Origin: Claveliimonas monacensis
GTDB taxonomy: Bacteria > Bacillota > Clostridia > Lachnospirales > Lachnospiraceae
Reading direction: 5' to 3'
Length of the DNA stretch: 64,000 nucleotides
NCBI RefSeq assembly: GCF_014982975.1
Contig: NZ_JADCKL010000002.1
Coordinates: 310,001 to 374,000 of the forward strand
Shown here piece after piece: positions 15,242-25,140 of the stretch. Both the position numbers and the translations under genes were made by a program. A model generated the notes under the pieces. It ran no database searches, had not been told where the DNA came from, and saw nothing but the letters and a program-made list of their open reading frames with translations. Every line of letters begins with the position of its first letter. The first letter of the stretch is position 1.

Positions 15242-16390
15242 CTATTCCTCATCCTGAGCAAGCTCGCGGATGGCTCTTATGGCCGTCTCTACCTCCTCAT
15301 CTGTGGTATAGTGGGAAAAACTGAACCTTACCGCCCCCTGTTCCACCGTTCCGAGAGCCTGGTGCATCAGAGGCGCACAGTGTGCTCCGGGTCTTGTGGA
15401 AATTCCATATTCTGTAAGAAGTTCATCACCAACTTCCGAGGAGTCATAGTCACCGATATTGAGGGAGACGATAGGACATCTCTCCCCTCCGGAAAAATCT
15501 CCATACACAGTAATGCCGGGAATATCTTTTACTCCATGGTAGAAATTCCACATACATTCCTGTTCTCTTCTGCGGATCTTGTCTATGCCTGTCCGCTCAA
15601 TGTACTCCACGGCTGCGTGGAGTCCCGCTATGCCGTGTCCGTTCATAGTACCCGCCTCCAGAGCTGTCGGCATCTGGGAGGGATGAGTCCTGCTGTAGGT
15701 CTGAACGCCGCTGCCGCCGCTTTTTAAGGGCCGAACCCTAACTCCTTCCCGCACATACATGCCGCCGGTCCCCTGGGGTCCCAGGAGGCCCTTATGGCCT
15801 GTAAAGCATAGGATATCTATATGCATCTTCTCTACATCAATAGGGAATACGCCTGCCGTCTGGGAGGCGTCCACAACAAAGAGCAGACCATGCCTTGCAG
15901 CAATCTCCCCGACTCTCTCAATGTCCACCAGATTGCCTGTCAGGTTGGACCCGTGTGTACACACAATGGCCTTTGTCTCCGGACAAATGGCTTTCTCAAA
16001 ATCTTCATACTCAATGCATCCCTTTTTATCGCTTTCCACGATGGTCAGGCGGACACCCCTTTCCTCCATCTCATAGAGAGGCCGCAGCACGGAATTATGC
16101 TCCAGCATGGTGGTGATCACATGATCTCCGGGATTTAAGACTCCCTTGATAGCTATGTTCAGACTCTCTGTGGAATTGCTGGTGAACACCAGCTGACGGG
16201 GATCTTTCCCCCCAAAAAAGTGACAGAGCTTCTCTCTCGTGTCATATATCGTTCTCGATGCTTCCAGCGAGGCTGCGTGCGCTCCCCTGCCGGCGTTCCC
16301 CATGGACTGCATGGCTGTCACAACCGCCTGGATCACTTCCTCCGGTTTCTGCATCGTCGTTGCCGCGTTATCCAGATAGATCATTTTCAT
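15242..16390 (-). CDS. Class V aminotransferase-fold Cys desulfurase / selenocysteine lyase-like enzyme
   Basis: The protein has 382 aa. The N-terminus YLDNAATTMQKPEEV is typical of the NifS/Csd group. The PLP lysine is in CFTGHKGLLGPQGTGG. A catalytic Cys loop is present at STRPGAHCAPLMHQALGT, as in SufS/CsdA-type enzymes. It mobilises S or Se from Cys or Sec. Operon placement ahead of yedE and tusA argues for selenium delivery to SelD, but cysteine desulfurase activity is equally possible. Confidence 0.85.
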   Translation of the reverse strand: MKMIYLDNAATTMQKPEEVIQAVVTAMQSMGNAGRGAHAASLEASRTIYDTREKLCHFFGGKDPRQLVFTSNSTESLNIAIKGVLNPGDHVITTMLEHNSVLRPLYEMEERGVRLTIVESDKKGCIEYEDFEKAICPETKAIVCTHGSNLTGNLVDIERVGEIAARHGLLFVVDASQTAGVFPIDVEKMHIDILCFTGHKGLLGPQGTGGMYVREGVRVRPLKSGGSGVQTYSRTHPSQMPTALEAGTMNGHGIAGLHAAVEYIERTGIDKIRRREQECMWNFYHGVKDIPGITVYGDFSGGERCPIVSLNIGDYDSSEVGDELLTEYGISTRPGAHCAPLMHQALGTVEQGAVRFSFSHYTTDEEVETAIRAIRELAQDEE

Positions 16391-16424
16391 TCCCCCAATC
16401 TGTCTTCTGGCCTTTTACCTACTT

Positions 16425-16454
16425 AGTATACAGCTCTTTTATTCCTCGCGTCTA
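16425..16454 (-). promoter_or_regulatory. Promoter of the csd-yedE-tusA-DUF3343 operon
   Basis: On the minus strand TAGACG (16449-16454) and TATACT (16425-16430) are separated by 18 nt. It starts a separate transcription unit from the upstream sel operon. Confidence 0.55.
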
Positions 16455-16503
16455 ATCATTAAAATCAATATGTGTCATTCATATATCGTTTTTTTCTATC
16501 ACG

Positions 16504-16540
16504 CAGAAAGCGCTCTGTGGTTTTCTCTCCACAGAGCGCC
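16504..16540 (-). terminator. Terminator after the selenium-associated LysR gene
   Basis: GCGCTCTGTGG and CCACAGAGCGC form a perfect 11-bp stem with an 8-nt loop. On the minus strand TTTCTG follows, a modest U-tract. Confidence 0.75.
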
Positions 16541-16565
16541 CACTCATCTGTCACAGATGAAATCC

Positions 16566-17474
16566 TTATTTTTCAATGTGATACATTTCTTTCACTGTGC
16601 GGATAAACCGCTGCGCGGATTTGGACAGAGGATGATTCTTATTGTACACAAGATTCAGGTCTCTCCCGTCATCCGCTTCAGGTATGGGAAATTCCAGCAC
16701 CCTGCCACTCTCCACCTCGTTTTTGGCCGCCAGTCTGGACAGGATGGAGATGCCCATCCCCTGCACCACTGACTTTTTGATGGTCTCCTGATTGGCGATG
16801 CTGGCAATGATGCGCAGCCTTTCGGAGCGGATTCCCAGATGGCGCAGCTGCTTTTCCGCCTCCTTGCGGGTTCCGGATCCCTCCTCACGCATGATCACGC
16901 TCTCTTCCTGTATCCAGTATATATCGCTTCCCATCCGCTTATATTCCCGGTATTTTTCCGTGTTTGGCGTGATCACCACCAGCTGGTCTTTGTAGAACGG
17001 AATGTATTTGCAGAATTTCTTCTCAAGCACAGTGCCCGTAAAACCGATATCCACGGAACCTTCCGCCACCTGTTCTGCTACCTGAGAGCTGTCCGACTCA
17101 ATAATCCTCAGCTGTTCGCCGGGATGCTTTTCATTGAATTTTGTCAGGATGTCCGGAAGAAGATATTCTGCAGGGATCGTGGAGGCCGCGATCGTGACGC
17201 ATTTTGGTTCCTGCTCGTCATGCCTTCCAAACTCTTCTCTTATTTTTTCTGTCAGATCCAGGATCTGGCGCGCATAGGTGTAGAGCTTCTGTCCCTCCGG
17301 AGAGAGCGACACTTCTTTTGTGTTCCGCACAAAAACCCGGGTATCCAGTTCTTTTTCCAGAGATGCAATGTGGGCGCTGATGGTGGGCTGTGTCAGGAAC
17401 AGCTTTTTCGCAGCTTTCGAGAAACTGCCGGACTGCGCCACTTCCACAAATGCTTCCAATTGTTTTAAATTCAT
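16566..17474 (-). CDS. Selenium metabolism-associated LysR family regulator
   Basis: The protein has 302 aa. The N-terminal HTH contains GSFSKAAKKLFLTQPTISAH, followed by an effector-binding domain. Its ATG overlaps the selB stop by one base (TGATG), so it is the last cistron of the yedF-selD-selA-selB operon. This linkage is known for a LysR subgroup in selenium clusters. It probably senses selenium or sulfur status and may act on the csd-yedE promoter just downstream. Confidence 0.87.
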   Translation of the reverse strand: MNLKQLEAFVEVAQSGSFSKAAKKLFLTQPTISAHIASLEKELDTRVFVRNTKEVSLSPEGQKLYTYARQILDLTEKIREEFGRHDEQEPKCVTIAASTIPAEYLLPDILTKFNEKHPGEQLRIIESDSSQVAEQVAEGSVDIGFTGTVLEKKFCKYIPFYKDQLVVITPNTEKYREYKRMGSDIYWIQEESVIMREEGSGTRKEAEKQLRHLGIRSERLRIIASIANQETIKKSVVQGMGISILSRLAAKNEVESGRVLEFPIPEADDGRDLNLVYNKNHPLSKSAQRFIRTVKEMYHIEK

Positions 17475-19387
17475 CAGTATGCTACCCTTTCACTTTCCGC
17501 GCCCGTCTTTCTGGTCACCTTGACAGTATCCATATACTCCAGAATAGGCTTTGCGCTTTTTCTGCTTGTCTGGAACATGTCCCGGACCTGGGCGATTGAT
17601 ATGACAGGCTCTTCTTTCAGTTTCTCACGGATCCGCTCTTTTGCCTGCTCCATGTAGGATGACAGCGTATACATCTCCTCTGTCACCTTCACAATCTTAT
17701 TTTCTTCCAGAAGGATGTTCAGAATATCGTCCTCCACCTCCTGGCTTACATTCTTCACGGGAATCTCACCGTAACGCACGAAATCAAATCCCGCTTTTTC
17801 CATGGCGCCAAGAAGTGCCGCTGACACCTGGTCATAGGTCTTGTCCTTGCGGACCTGATACTCCGGTGTGGAGAGGAACTCATCCGTCCTCTTAAGCACC
17901 CCTTCCGCCTCCAGTCTGTCTATATAGAGGTCAAATATATTGGGCCTGATCTTCCGGAAATGGCTGGTGTGTATCTGCGCCTTCTTCACACCATAGCGAT
18001 AGGGATATTTCTCCTCGTAGTCCCGCATCTCGCCAAGGATCATCTCCCGGGCTTTCATCTCAGCCTGCCTGTGCCAGACATAGGAATCTTTGCGCATGGG
18101 GAATACAAGAATCCTGCCTTCTTTTTCCAGCTCTTCCACATCCCGGGCGATTTCCTCCCCGGTAAGGGCTGTCAGCTTTGCCAGTTCCGCCAGGGTGATC
18201 ATCGTCTCCCCGTGGGATCTGACGTGCATCTCCACCACGTCCGCTGTTGAGCCCGACTCTTTCCTCTCCAGGTCCTCGATGACCTGCTGCTGGAAGCGCC
18301 TGTGGACAGAAGGGTTAGGCTCCAGGATCACGCCGCCTCCGATGGTCTCCATGGGCGAGTAGAAGCGGACCACAAACTTGTCCCCCTTCTTCACCGCGAT
18401 CTCTTCCTCCAGGCGAAGCTGCACGTAGCCGCTCTCCCCCGGCCCCAGTTCTTCCTTGTCCAGAAGGACGGCGCGGCAGAGGATCTCGCTTGTCCCAGTA
18501 AAAAGGTGCAGCCTTGTATGGTTTGTCAGCACCCGCATGGAAGAGTCCAGGATCTGCATCTTAACATCCAGAAGATCCGTGTTTTTCATGCTGTCGGGAG
18601 GCGCCAGGACACAGCCTCTGCTTATCTCCCTCTTCTTGATGTTAGAGAGGTTGATGGCGACACGCTGTCCTGCGTAACACTTGTCCACATCTTCTCCGTG
18701 CACCTGTATACTGCGGATCTTGCTGCTCTTTCCGATGGGGTACATCTCCAGTGTATCGTCTTTTGTGATGGTACCGCTCAGGAGCGTTCCTGTAATGATA
18801 GTCCCAAAGCCGGACAGAGAGAAGGCTCTGTCTATGGGAAGACGGGGAATGGTGGCTGTATCTTTCTCCTCCACCTCTTCCTCCGCCATCTTCTGGATCA
18901 CGTCCACCAGGTGGGGAAGGCCTTCCCCGGTAGCCGCCGACACCCGGACAACCGGCGCCTTTTCCAGGAATGTACCTGCAAGCTCTTCCCGGATTTCCTC
19001 TTCCACCAGCTCCAGCCAGTCCTCCTCTACCAGATCACACTTATTGAGGACAATAATACTCTTCTCAATACCCAGCAGGTTCAGGATATCCATGTGTTCC
19101 CGGGTCTGGGGCATGATACCCTCATCTGCCGCCACCACAAGGAGCACCATATCCATGCCCACCACGCCGGCCACCATGTTGTTGATAAATTTCTCATGGC
19201 CCGGCACATCGATAATACCGGCCCGGTCTCCTCCCGGCAGGTCAAACCAGGTAAAGCCCAGATCTATCGTAATCCCCCGGCGCTGCTCTTCCTCCCACCG
19301 GTCCGTGTTTCTGCCGGTAAGGGCCTTGATGAGTGTGGTCTTGCCGTGGTCGATATGTCCGGCTGTTCCGATAATGATATGCTTCAC
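17474..19387 (-). CDS. selB: Selenocysteine-specific elongation factor SelB
   Basis: The protein has 637 aa, the usual length. GTPase motifs are [13 protein letters not shown] (G1), DVPGHEKF (G3) and NKCDL (G4). Beta-barrel domains follow, and the C-terminal third comprises winged-helix domains that bind the SECIS hairpin. It delivers Sec-tRNA-Sec to UGA codons such as those in prdB and selD here. Its start overlaps the selA stop by 4 nt. Confidence 0.97.
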   Translation of the reverse strand: MKHIIIGTAGHIDHGKTTLIKALTGRNTDRWEEEQRRGITIDLGFTWFDLPGGDRAGIIDVPGHEKFINNMVAGVVGMDMVLLVVAADEGIMPQTREHMDILNLLGIEKSIIVLNKCDLVEEDWLELVEEEIREELAGTFLEKAPVVRVSAATGEGLPHLVDVIQKMAEEEVEEKDTATIPRLPIDRAFSLSGFGTIITGTLLSGTITKDDTLEMYPIGKSSKIRSIQVHGEDVDKCYAGQRVAINLSNIKKREISRGCVLAPPDSMKNTDLLDVKMQILDSSMRVLTNHTRLHLFTGTSEILCRAVLLDKEELGPGESGYVQLRLEEEIAVKKGDKFVVRFYSPMETIGGGVILEPNPSVHRRFQQQVIEDLERKESGSTADVVEMHVRSHGETMITLAELAKLTALTGEEIARDVEELEKEGRILVFPMRKDSYVWHRQAEMKAREMILGEMRDYEEKYPYRYGVKKAQIHTSHFRKIRPNIFDLYIDRLEAEGVLKRTDEFLSTPEYQVRKDKTYDQVSAALLGAMEKAGFDFVRYGEIPVKNVSQEVEDDILNILLEENKIVKVTEEMYTLSSYMEQAKERIREKLKEEPVISIAQVRDMFQTSRKSAKPILEYMDTVKVTRKTGAESERVAY

Positions 19388-20790
19388 TGCTCCAGCACCT
19401 CCAGTTCTTTCAGCTCCCGCGCCGTCAGATCCGCATCCTCCGCTGACACTGTACGCATATCCATGAGGATGGTATCATTGACAGTCCTTGGTATGATGGG
19501 AACTGGGAGATGGCGCATCCGCTCCTCCAGCTCAGGCACAGAGATCTTCTCCGGCGCAATGGCCACGCCCCAGCTCTCAAGTCTCTCCATCGGCAGGGAG
19601 CCTCCGCCGATCTGGGACTGGCAGGGTACCAGGCTGATCCCGGCCGGAAGGCCCAGTCTTCGAAGCTTCCGGGCAAAGGAGGCCGCAGACTTCTTCACGT
19701 CCTCAGCCGGGCGGGTGATCATCCGCAGAACCGGAATGTTCTGCACCGCCTTCTCCTCCGACAGGTACTCATGGAGCACCAGCTCCAGGGCCGCAGCCGT
19801 GAACTTATCGATCCGCAGCGCCCTGGTAAGCTGGTTCTTCTTCATCATGTCAATATACTTCTTTCTGCCCACGATAATACCTGCCTGGGGGCCGCCCAGC
19901 AGCTTGTCCCCGCTGAAGCAGACCACGTCCGCTCCCTTTTCTATGGAGCTGCGCACCGTGGGCTCGTATGTAAGCCCGTATCTGGACAGGTCGATGAGGA
20001 CACCGCTTCCCAGATCCTCGATGACCGGGATGTCTTTTTCCCTTGCAAGGGGGATCAGTTCATCGATATCCACTGTCTCTGTAAATCCCACAATACGGTA
20101 GTTGCTTGTGTGAACCTTGAGGAGGGCTTTTGTCTCCTCCGTCACCGCCTCCTCGTAGTCTGAGAAATGGGTCTTATTTGTAGTCCCCACCTCCACAAGA
20201 GAGGCGCCGCTTTGTTCCATCACATCGGGAATACGGAACTTGCCGCCGATCTCCACCAGCTCGCCTCTGGAGACCACTACCTCCCCGCCTTTCGCCAGGG
20301 AGCTTAAGATCAGCATCACAGCCGCCGCATTATTGTTGACAGCCATGGCAGCCTCCGCGCCGGTCAGGCGGCAGAGCAGTTTCTCAAAGTGGGAGTATCT
20401 CTCTCCTCTCCTTCCCGCCTCAAGATTGTACTCCAGGTTGGAATATCCGCTGACAAGATCCGCCGCTCTCCTCATGTGTTCACCGGAAATAGGGGCACGT
20501 CCAAGATTTGTGTGAAGGATCGTTCCCGTCCCGTTGACTACTTTCTTCATATTCGGCGTATTGATGGCCTGCACTCTGGCCTCAATATACTTTACAAGAA
20601 GACCGGTTCTCTCCTGCGCCTTCTCTTCCTCCTGGCAGGTTCCGATAAAGGCCCTGAGGGCGTCTGTCTCGAGCCGTATGGCCTCCATGACAGTCTCCCT
20701 GCTGTAGTCCCTGATCAGCTCCTGTATTTTCTCGTCCGCAAGCAGAATGTCCACCTTGGGTATGCTGCGGTATAACTTACTTTTATCCAT
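19384..20790 (-). CDS. selA: L-seryl-tRNA(Sec) selenium transferase SelA
   Basis: The protein has 468 aa. The pyridoxal phosphate lysine is in [15 protein letters not shown], and the N-terminal region has the [10 protein letters not shown] and [15 protein letters not shown] blocks typical of SelA. It converts Ser-tRNA-Sec to Sec-tRNA-Sec using selenophosphate. It sits between selD (33 nt upstream) and selB (4-nt overlap). Confidence 0.97.
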   Translation of the reverse strand: MDKSKLYRSIPKVDILLADEKIQELIRDYSRETVMEAIRLETDALRAFIGTCQEEEKAQERTGLLVKYIEARVQAINTPNMKKVVNGTGTILHTNLGRAPISGEHMRRAADLVSGYSNLEYNLEAGRRGERYSHFEKLLCRLTGAEAAMAVNNNAAAVMLILSSLAKGGEVVVSRGELVEIGGKFRIPDVMEQSGASLVEVGTTNKTHFSDYEEAVTEETKALLKVHTSNYRIVGFTETVDIDELIPLAREKDIPVIEDLGSGVLIDLSRYGLTYEPTVRSSIEKGADVVCFSGDKLLGGPQAGIIVGRKKYIDMMKKNQLTRALRIDKFTAAALELVLHEYLSEEKAVQNIPVLRMITRPAEDVKKSAASFARKLRRLGLPAGISLVPCQSQIGGGSLPMERLESWGVAIAPEKISVPELEERMRHLPVPIIPRTVNDTILMDMRTVSAEDADLTARELKELEVLEQ

Positions 20791-20823
20791 ATTCCCTTCC
20801 TCGCATCCTGTTGGATCTGACCG

Positions 20824-21864
20824 CTAAGACAGGACGATCAGCTTGTCGCTTTTTGGTCCTACCTTTCCGATCACGGATACTTTTGTATCCATATGCGCGT
20901 GCTCAAAATCACGCATCACATTTTCCAGATCTTCCGGCGCCACAGACAGGAGAAGTCCACCCGATGTCTGCGGATCGTACAGAAGATCGATATAATGTTC
21001 CTCCACGCCCCCGGTCTCAACCTTGTTCATAGAGTAGCCCCTGTTCTTGTATGCTCCGGCCGGGACAAGGCCCATCTTTGCATAGTCTATGGCATCCTCC
21101 ATGTAGGCGATGTCGTGGACGCGCAGTTCAAATGTCACTTCACTGGCCTCTGCCATCTCCACACAGTGGCCCAGAAGCCCGAACCCTGTGATATCCGTGC
21201 AGGCAGATACCCGGTATCTCTCCGCCACTTTCTTTGCCTTTTTATTCAGAGAGGCCATCACTGTCTGAGTCTCTCTTATAGCGGAAGGAGACGCCATCTC
21301 AGCTTTCACAGCCGTGTTGACGATGCCGCTTCCGATCTGCTTGGTAAGTACCAGGATATCCCCCGGTCTGCATCCGTAATTTTTGAATATCTTCTGCGGG
21401 TGCACAAAGCCGGACACGCACAGCCCGTACTTGGGCTCATCGTCCTGAACGGAGTGTCCGCCTACCAGGACAGCGCCGGCCTCTTTCACCTTGTCTGCAC
21501 CCCCCGCCAGGATGTCTCCCAAGATAGCAGGGTCGAGACAGTTGGGGAATCCCACGATATTCAGGGCCACCGCGGGCTCACCGCCCATGGCCCAGACATC
21601 ACTCAGGGAGTTGGCCGCCGCGATCTGGCCGAACATGTAGGGGTCGTCCACAATGGGCGTAAAAAAGTCCACTGTCTGGATCATGGCGATATCGTCTGTC
21701 ACTTTATAAATGGCTGCATCGTCGGACGTCTCAATGCCGACGATCAGGTTGTCATCCTGGAATTTTGGCAGCTTGCTCAGAACCTGGGCAAGGGTCTCCG
21801 GACCTATCTTGGCCGCTCAGCCTGCCGTCTTGCTAAGTGTGGTCAGTCTGACATCTGATTTCAT
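20824..21864 (-). CDS. selD: Selenophosphate synthase SelD, itself a selenoprotein (in-frame UGA)
   Basis: The protein has 346 aa when the UGA at 21817-21819 is read as Sec16. The N-terminus is MKSDVRLTTLSKTAGUAAKIG, matching the family's catalytic (C/U)xxK loop, with Lys19 kept. A conventional gene call would start near 21702 and lose the active site. The hairpin AAG..GGTC-CGGA-GACC..CTT after the UGA could act as a SECIS. GGAGG lies about 11 nt before the ATG. It makes selenophosphate from selenide and ATP. Because SelD needs Sec, the pathway has positive feedback. Confidence 0.95.
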
Positions 21865-21898
21865 AATAAAAATATCCTCCTTCGCTCTCCCGTCCCGT

Positions 21899-22507
21899 TT
21901 ATGGGCGCAGGATCTTAGCAGCGCCGGCCATCGTCTCCACGATGCTGTACATATTTGTCACAGATCCCACTGCCAGCTTCTCTTTCAGTCCGTAATAGTC
22001 CAGGCATGTACCGCATGTCTGGATCTCCACGCCCTGTGCCTCCAGGGATTTCAGATCCTCCAGGCAGTCTGAGCCTTCACATGTGAGTGTAGCGCCGCCG
22101 TTATAGAATAACATGGTCTTCGGCAGTTCCTCAAGCTGTGTCACTGCAAAAATGAAGCTTTTTGCCAGAACTTTTCCAAGTTCGTCATTTCCCTCTCCCA
22201 TCCGGTCGGAAGCCATGACAACGATCATGTTTCCTCTTGCATCGGGAATGCAGGCTGTATCCTCCGCTGCGTCAGATGCGGCCGGAGCTCCCTCCATCTG
22301 GATCGTCACTTTGTATTCTCCTTCTCCCAGCTTCTCGGATGTCACTTTTCCGCCGCTTGAGGAAGCCATCTTTGTCACGTTCTGTACAGAGATTTCGTTA
22401 TCAACCAGAACCTCGATGGTCTCCGGGCCTGTCAGGGCCTGCATGGCCTTCTTTGTCTTGATAACCGGTACCGGACACTTGTCTCCCATTGCATTTACTG
22501 TGATCAT
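21899..22507 (-). CDS. yedF: Sulfurtransferase-like selenium metabolism protein YedF
   Basis: The protein has 202 aa from ATG 22507 (AAGGTGG 8 nt upstream). The N-terminal TusA-like domain carries the CPxP motif (MGDKCPVPVIKTKKAM). The C-terminal DsrE-like domain starts at about 100 and has its own Cys residues (CEGSDC, CGTCLDYYG). It is the first gene of the sel operon and probably channels selenium to SelD 34 nt downstream. Confidence 0.9.
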   Translation of the reverse strand: MITVNAMGDKCPVPVIKTKKAMQALTGPETIEVLVDNEISVQNVTKMASSSGGKVTSEKLGEGEYKVTIQMEGAPAASDAAEDTACIPDARGNMIVVMASDRMGEGNDELGKVLAKSFIFAVTQLEELPKTMLFYNGGATLTCEGSDCLEDLKSLEAQGVEIQTCGTCLDYYGLKEKLAVGSVTNMYSIVETMAGAAKILRP

Positions 22508-22542
22508 ACTGTATTCCACCTTTCTTTTGCGGGCTGACGCCA

Positions 22543-22574
22543 CTTATAGAAACATTCTATCACTGATAGTGCAA
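22543..22574 (-). promoter_or_regulatory. Candidate sel operon promoter containing a tetO-like palindrome
   Basis: TTGCAC (22569-22574) lies upstream of TATAAG (22543-22548) on the minus strand, with a long 20-nt spacing. Between them is a perfect 13-bp palindrome, CTATCAGTGATAG (22557-22569), matching the core of the classical tet operator. The promoter assignment is weak; the palindrome is exact. Confidence 0.4.
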
Positions 22575-22632
22575 AAGGTAAAGGTCATATCCATAATATT
22601 CCACAAATTTCGCAAACATATTCCCAATAGAA

Positions 22633-22661
22633 TTGAAGGCATGCGCAAGGTATGCTATAAT
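22633..22661 (+). promoter_or_regulatory. Sigma-A promoter of the methyltransferase gene
   Basis: TTGAAG (22633-22638) and TATAAT (22656-22661) are separated by 17 nt, with TGC directly before the -10. Confidence 0.8.
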
Positions 22662-22711
22662 TCTCCGCACAAGAGACATGTTACTAATCAGGAAACGAGG
22701 TTGATATATAT

Positions 22712-23569
22712 ATGTGGATAGCTGATAACTGGAAAGATTACGAGGTACTGGACTGCAGTCAGGGCGAAAAACTGGAACGCTGGGGGGATTATCTCCTGAT
22801 CCGGCCGGACCCCCAGGTCATCTGGGATACCCCAAAGACACTGAAGGGCTGGAGGAAATGCAATGCCCACTATCACCGCAGCAAGAAGGGCGGCGGAGAG
22901 TGGGAATTCTTCGACCTCCCCTCCCAATGGGCCATCCACTACCGGGATCTGACATTTAATCTGAAGCCCTTCAGCTTCAAGCACACCGGACTTTTCCCGG
23001 AGCAGGCTGCCAACTGGGATTGGTTTTCTGAAAAGATCAGACAGACAGGGCGGCCTGTCAAGGTACTGAACCTTTTTGCCTACACTGGCGGCGCCACTTT
23101 GGCTGCAGCTGCGGCAGGAGCTGCGGTGACCCACGTGGACGCCTCCAAGGGTATGGTCACCTGGGCGAAGGAGAATGCTGTCTCCTCCGGTCTGAAGGAC
23201 GCGCCCATACGATGGCTGGTGGACGACTGTACCAAGTTCGTAGAGCGGGAGATCCGCCGCGGAAACCACTACGATGCCATTATCATGGATCCGCCTTCCT
23301 ATGGCAGGGGACCCAAGGGAGAGATCTGGAAGATCGAGGATTCCATCCATCCCTTTATCAAGCTCTGCACAAAGCTCCTGTCAGACCAGCCTCTCTTCTT
23401 CCTTGTGAATTCCTACACCACAGGGCTGGCCCCTGCTGTACTCACTTATATGCTGAGCACAGAGCTGAAGGACTTCGGAGGACACGTAGAATCACAGGAG
23501 ATTGCTCTGCCTGTGACATCCTCAGGACTCTTCCTTCCCTGCGGCGCTTCCGGACGTTGGGAAGTATAG
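22712..23569 (+). CDS. Class I SAM-dependent rRNA methyltransferase (RlmI/RlmK-like)
   Basis: The protein has 285 aa. SAM-binding motif I is LNLFAYTGGATLAAA (about residues 110-125), and motif IV is IIMDPPSYGRGPKGE. This combination is typical of the RlmI/RlmK catalytic domain. The usual N-terminal PUA domain is missing, so it corresponds to the stand-alone catalytic type. The exact target nucleotide is not deducible. Confidence 0.8.
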   Translation: MWIADNWKDYEVLDCSQGEKLERWGDYLLIRPDPQVIWDTPKTLKGWRKCNAHYHRSKKGGGEWEFFDLPSQWAIHYRDLTFNLKPFSFKHTGLFPEQAANWDWFSEKIRQTGRPVKVLNLFAYTGGATLAAAAAGAAVTHVDASKGMVTWAKENAVSSGLKDAPIRWLVDDCTKFVEREIRRGNHYDAIIMDPPSYGRGPKGEIWKIEDSIHPFIKLCTKLLSDQPLFFLVNSYTTGLAPAVLTYMLSTELKDFGGHVESQEIALPVTSSGLFLPCGASGRWEV

Positions 23570-23681
23570 GCGCGCACCTTTTTTACCGGACTGTGGCACA
23601 ATAAATGGTTTTTTTTGCACTTTCAATGATTTTCCATGTAAAGCAGTTGTTTTTCTTTTGTTTGTCTGGTACATTGGAACT

Positions 23682-24287
23682 ATGTTGAATGTAAAGATTA
23701 TAAAAAACCCGGATGAACTGAATATGACTACTCCCCACGAGATCACGCATCTTCTGTGGGGCACCAGATCCATTCCCCGCACGTATGTTTATATTGGCTT
23801 TGTGCCGGGGGATGGATTTTATGTACGTATGGTATGTGAGGAGAAAGATCCAAGGAGGACTTACACAGAACCCCAGGATCCTGTTTACCAGGACAGCGCC
23901 ATGGAGGCTTTCCTTCTCTTTTCACATGACGGGCAGGCGCCCGGCACATACCTGAATTTTGAGATCAATGCCAATGGCGCACTTCTGGCGGCCTACGGTC
24001 CCAACCGCACTTACCGCTCCTATTTCTCACCGGAAGAATTCCGGCACTTCCGCCCTGCAGCTGAGGTGAAGGAGGACCACTGGAGCGCTTCGGTGCATAT
24101 TCCACTGTCGATCCTGGAGCATATATACGGGCCACTCGACTTGAAGAAGGGAAGCACTTTTTACTGCAACTTCTACAAGATATCCGAGAGCCAGGATATC
24201 GAGCATTATGCGGCTTACGCCCCCATCAGCTCCCCTGTCCCGTCGTTCCATATGCCGGAATATTTTGCAGAGTCGGTTCTCGAATAA
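23682..24287 (+). CDS. Carbohydrate-binding family 9-like domain protein
   Basis: The protein has 201 aa from ATG 23682 (MLNVKIIKNPDE). The beta-sandwich pattern resembles CBM9-like proteins: FEINANGALLAAYG, WSASVHIPLSILE and a C-terminal PSFHMPEYF. No signal peptide is visible, so it is probably cytoplasmic. No good SD precedes it. A weak promoter (TTGTTT-17-TACATT, 23647-23675) would start the transcript at or next to the ATG, so initiation may be leaderless. A TTG at 23658 is an alternative. Confidence 0.6.
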   Translation: MLNVKIIKNPDELNMTTPHEITHLLWGTRSIPRTYVYIGFVPGDGFYVRMVCEEKDPRRTYTEPQDPVYQDSAMEAFLLFSHDGQAPGTYLNFEINANGALLAAYGPNRTYRSYFSPEEFRHFRPAAEVKEDHWSASVHIPLSILEHIYGPLDLKKGSTFYCNFYKISESQDIEHYAAYAPISSPVPSFHMPEYFAESVLE

Positions 24288-24318
24288 CAGAGAAATATTT
24301 TTTGAGGAGGATATATCT

Positions 24319-25056
24319 ATGAAAATCTACAAAGCTACTGACTACCGCGACATGAGCCGCAAAGCGGCAAATATCATTTCTGCCCAGATCATTATGAAGC
24401 CTGACTGTGTGCTGGGTCTTGCCACAGGCTCCACTCCCATCGGTACATACGAGCAGCTGGTGGACTGGTACAAAAAGGGCGATCTGGATTTCTCCGGAGT
24501 CACTACAGTCAATCTGGATGAGTACAAGGGGCTGACAAAAGACAATGACCAGAGCTATTACTACTTTATGCACAGCAACCTTTTTGATCATGTAAATATT
24601 CTTCCGGAAAACACACATCTTCCGGACGGTACAGAGCCAGACAGCGCCAAAGAATGTGCCCGCTATGAGAGCCTGATCCAGTCTCTGGGCGGTGTGGACC
24701 TGCAGCTTCTGGGACTTGGACACAACGGCCACATCGGATTCAATGAGCCGGGTGCAGCGTTTGAGAAAGAGACCCACTGTGTGGATCTCCAGGAGAGCAC
24801 CATCGAGGCCAACAAGCGCTTCTTCAACTCTGCCGACGAGGTACCGCGCCAGGCCTACACCATGGGCATCAAGACCATCATGCAGGCAAAGAAGATCCTT
24901 GTGGTAGTTAATGGCGAAGGAAAGGCAGATATTGTAAGAGACGCCTTCTTCGGTCCGGTCACTCCTTCCGTTCCGGCCTCCATCCTTCAGATGCACAACG
25001 ATGTGACTCTGGTAGCTGACGCCGCCGCTCTCTCAAAGATGCCAAAGCTGAAATAA
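24319..25056 (+). CDS. nagB: Glucosamine-6-phosphate deaminase
   Basis: The protein has 245 aa from ATG 24319, with GAGGAGG 8 nt upstream. Family motifs are GLATGSTPIGTY (phosphate loop), NLDEYKGL and LGLGHNGHIGFNEPG (catalytic His/Glu region). It isomerises and deaminates glucosamine-6-phosphate to fructose-6-phosphate and ammonia. No nagA is adjacent. Confidence 0.95.
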   Translation: MKIYKATDYRDMSRKAANIISAQIIMKPDCVLGLATGSTPIGTYEQLVDWYKKGDLDFSGVTTVNLDEYKGLTKDNDQSYYYFMHSNLFDHVNILPENTHLPDGTEPDSAKECARYESLIQSLGGVDLQLLGLGHNGHIGFNEPGAAFEKETHCVDLQESTIEANKRFFNSADEVPRQAYTMGIKTIMQAKKILVVVNGEGKADIVRDAFFGPVTPSVPASILQMHNDVTLVADAAALSKMPKLK

Positions 25057-25066
25057 AAAGCCATAT

Positions 25067-25125
25067 AAAAAGCATGGACAGGAAGTAGCTCTTGAAGCAT
25101 CTCTTCCGCTGTCCATGCTTTTCTT
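25067..25125. terminator. Bidirectional terminator
   Basis: AAAAGCATGGACAG pairs with CTGTCCATGCTTTT, extended inside by GGAAG/CTTCC. It is flanked by A-rich and T-rich sequence and lies between convergent nagB and the HAD gene. Confidence 0.85.
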
Positions 25126-25140
25126 TTGTCTCATTTTCCC

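Noticed and set aside
18302-20101. A 599-codon open frame on the plus strand, antisense to selB and selA
   Set aside because: Same reason: the minus strand encodes unmistakable SelB and SelA with overlapping start and stop.
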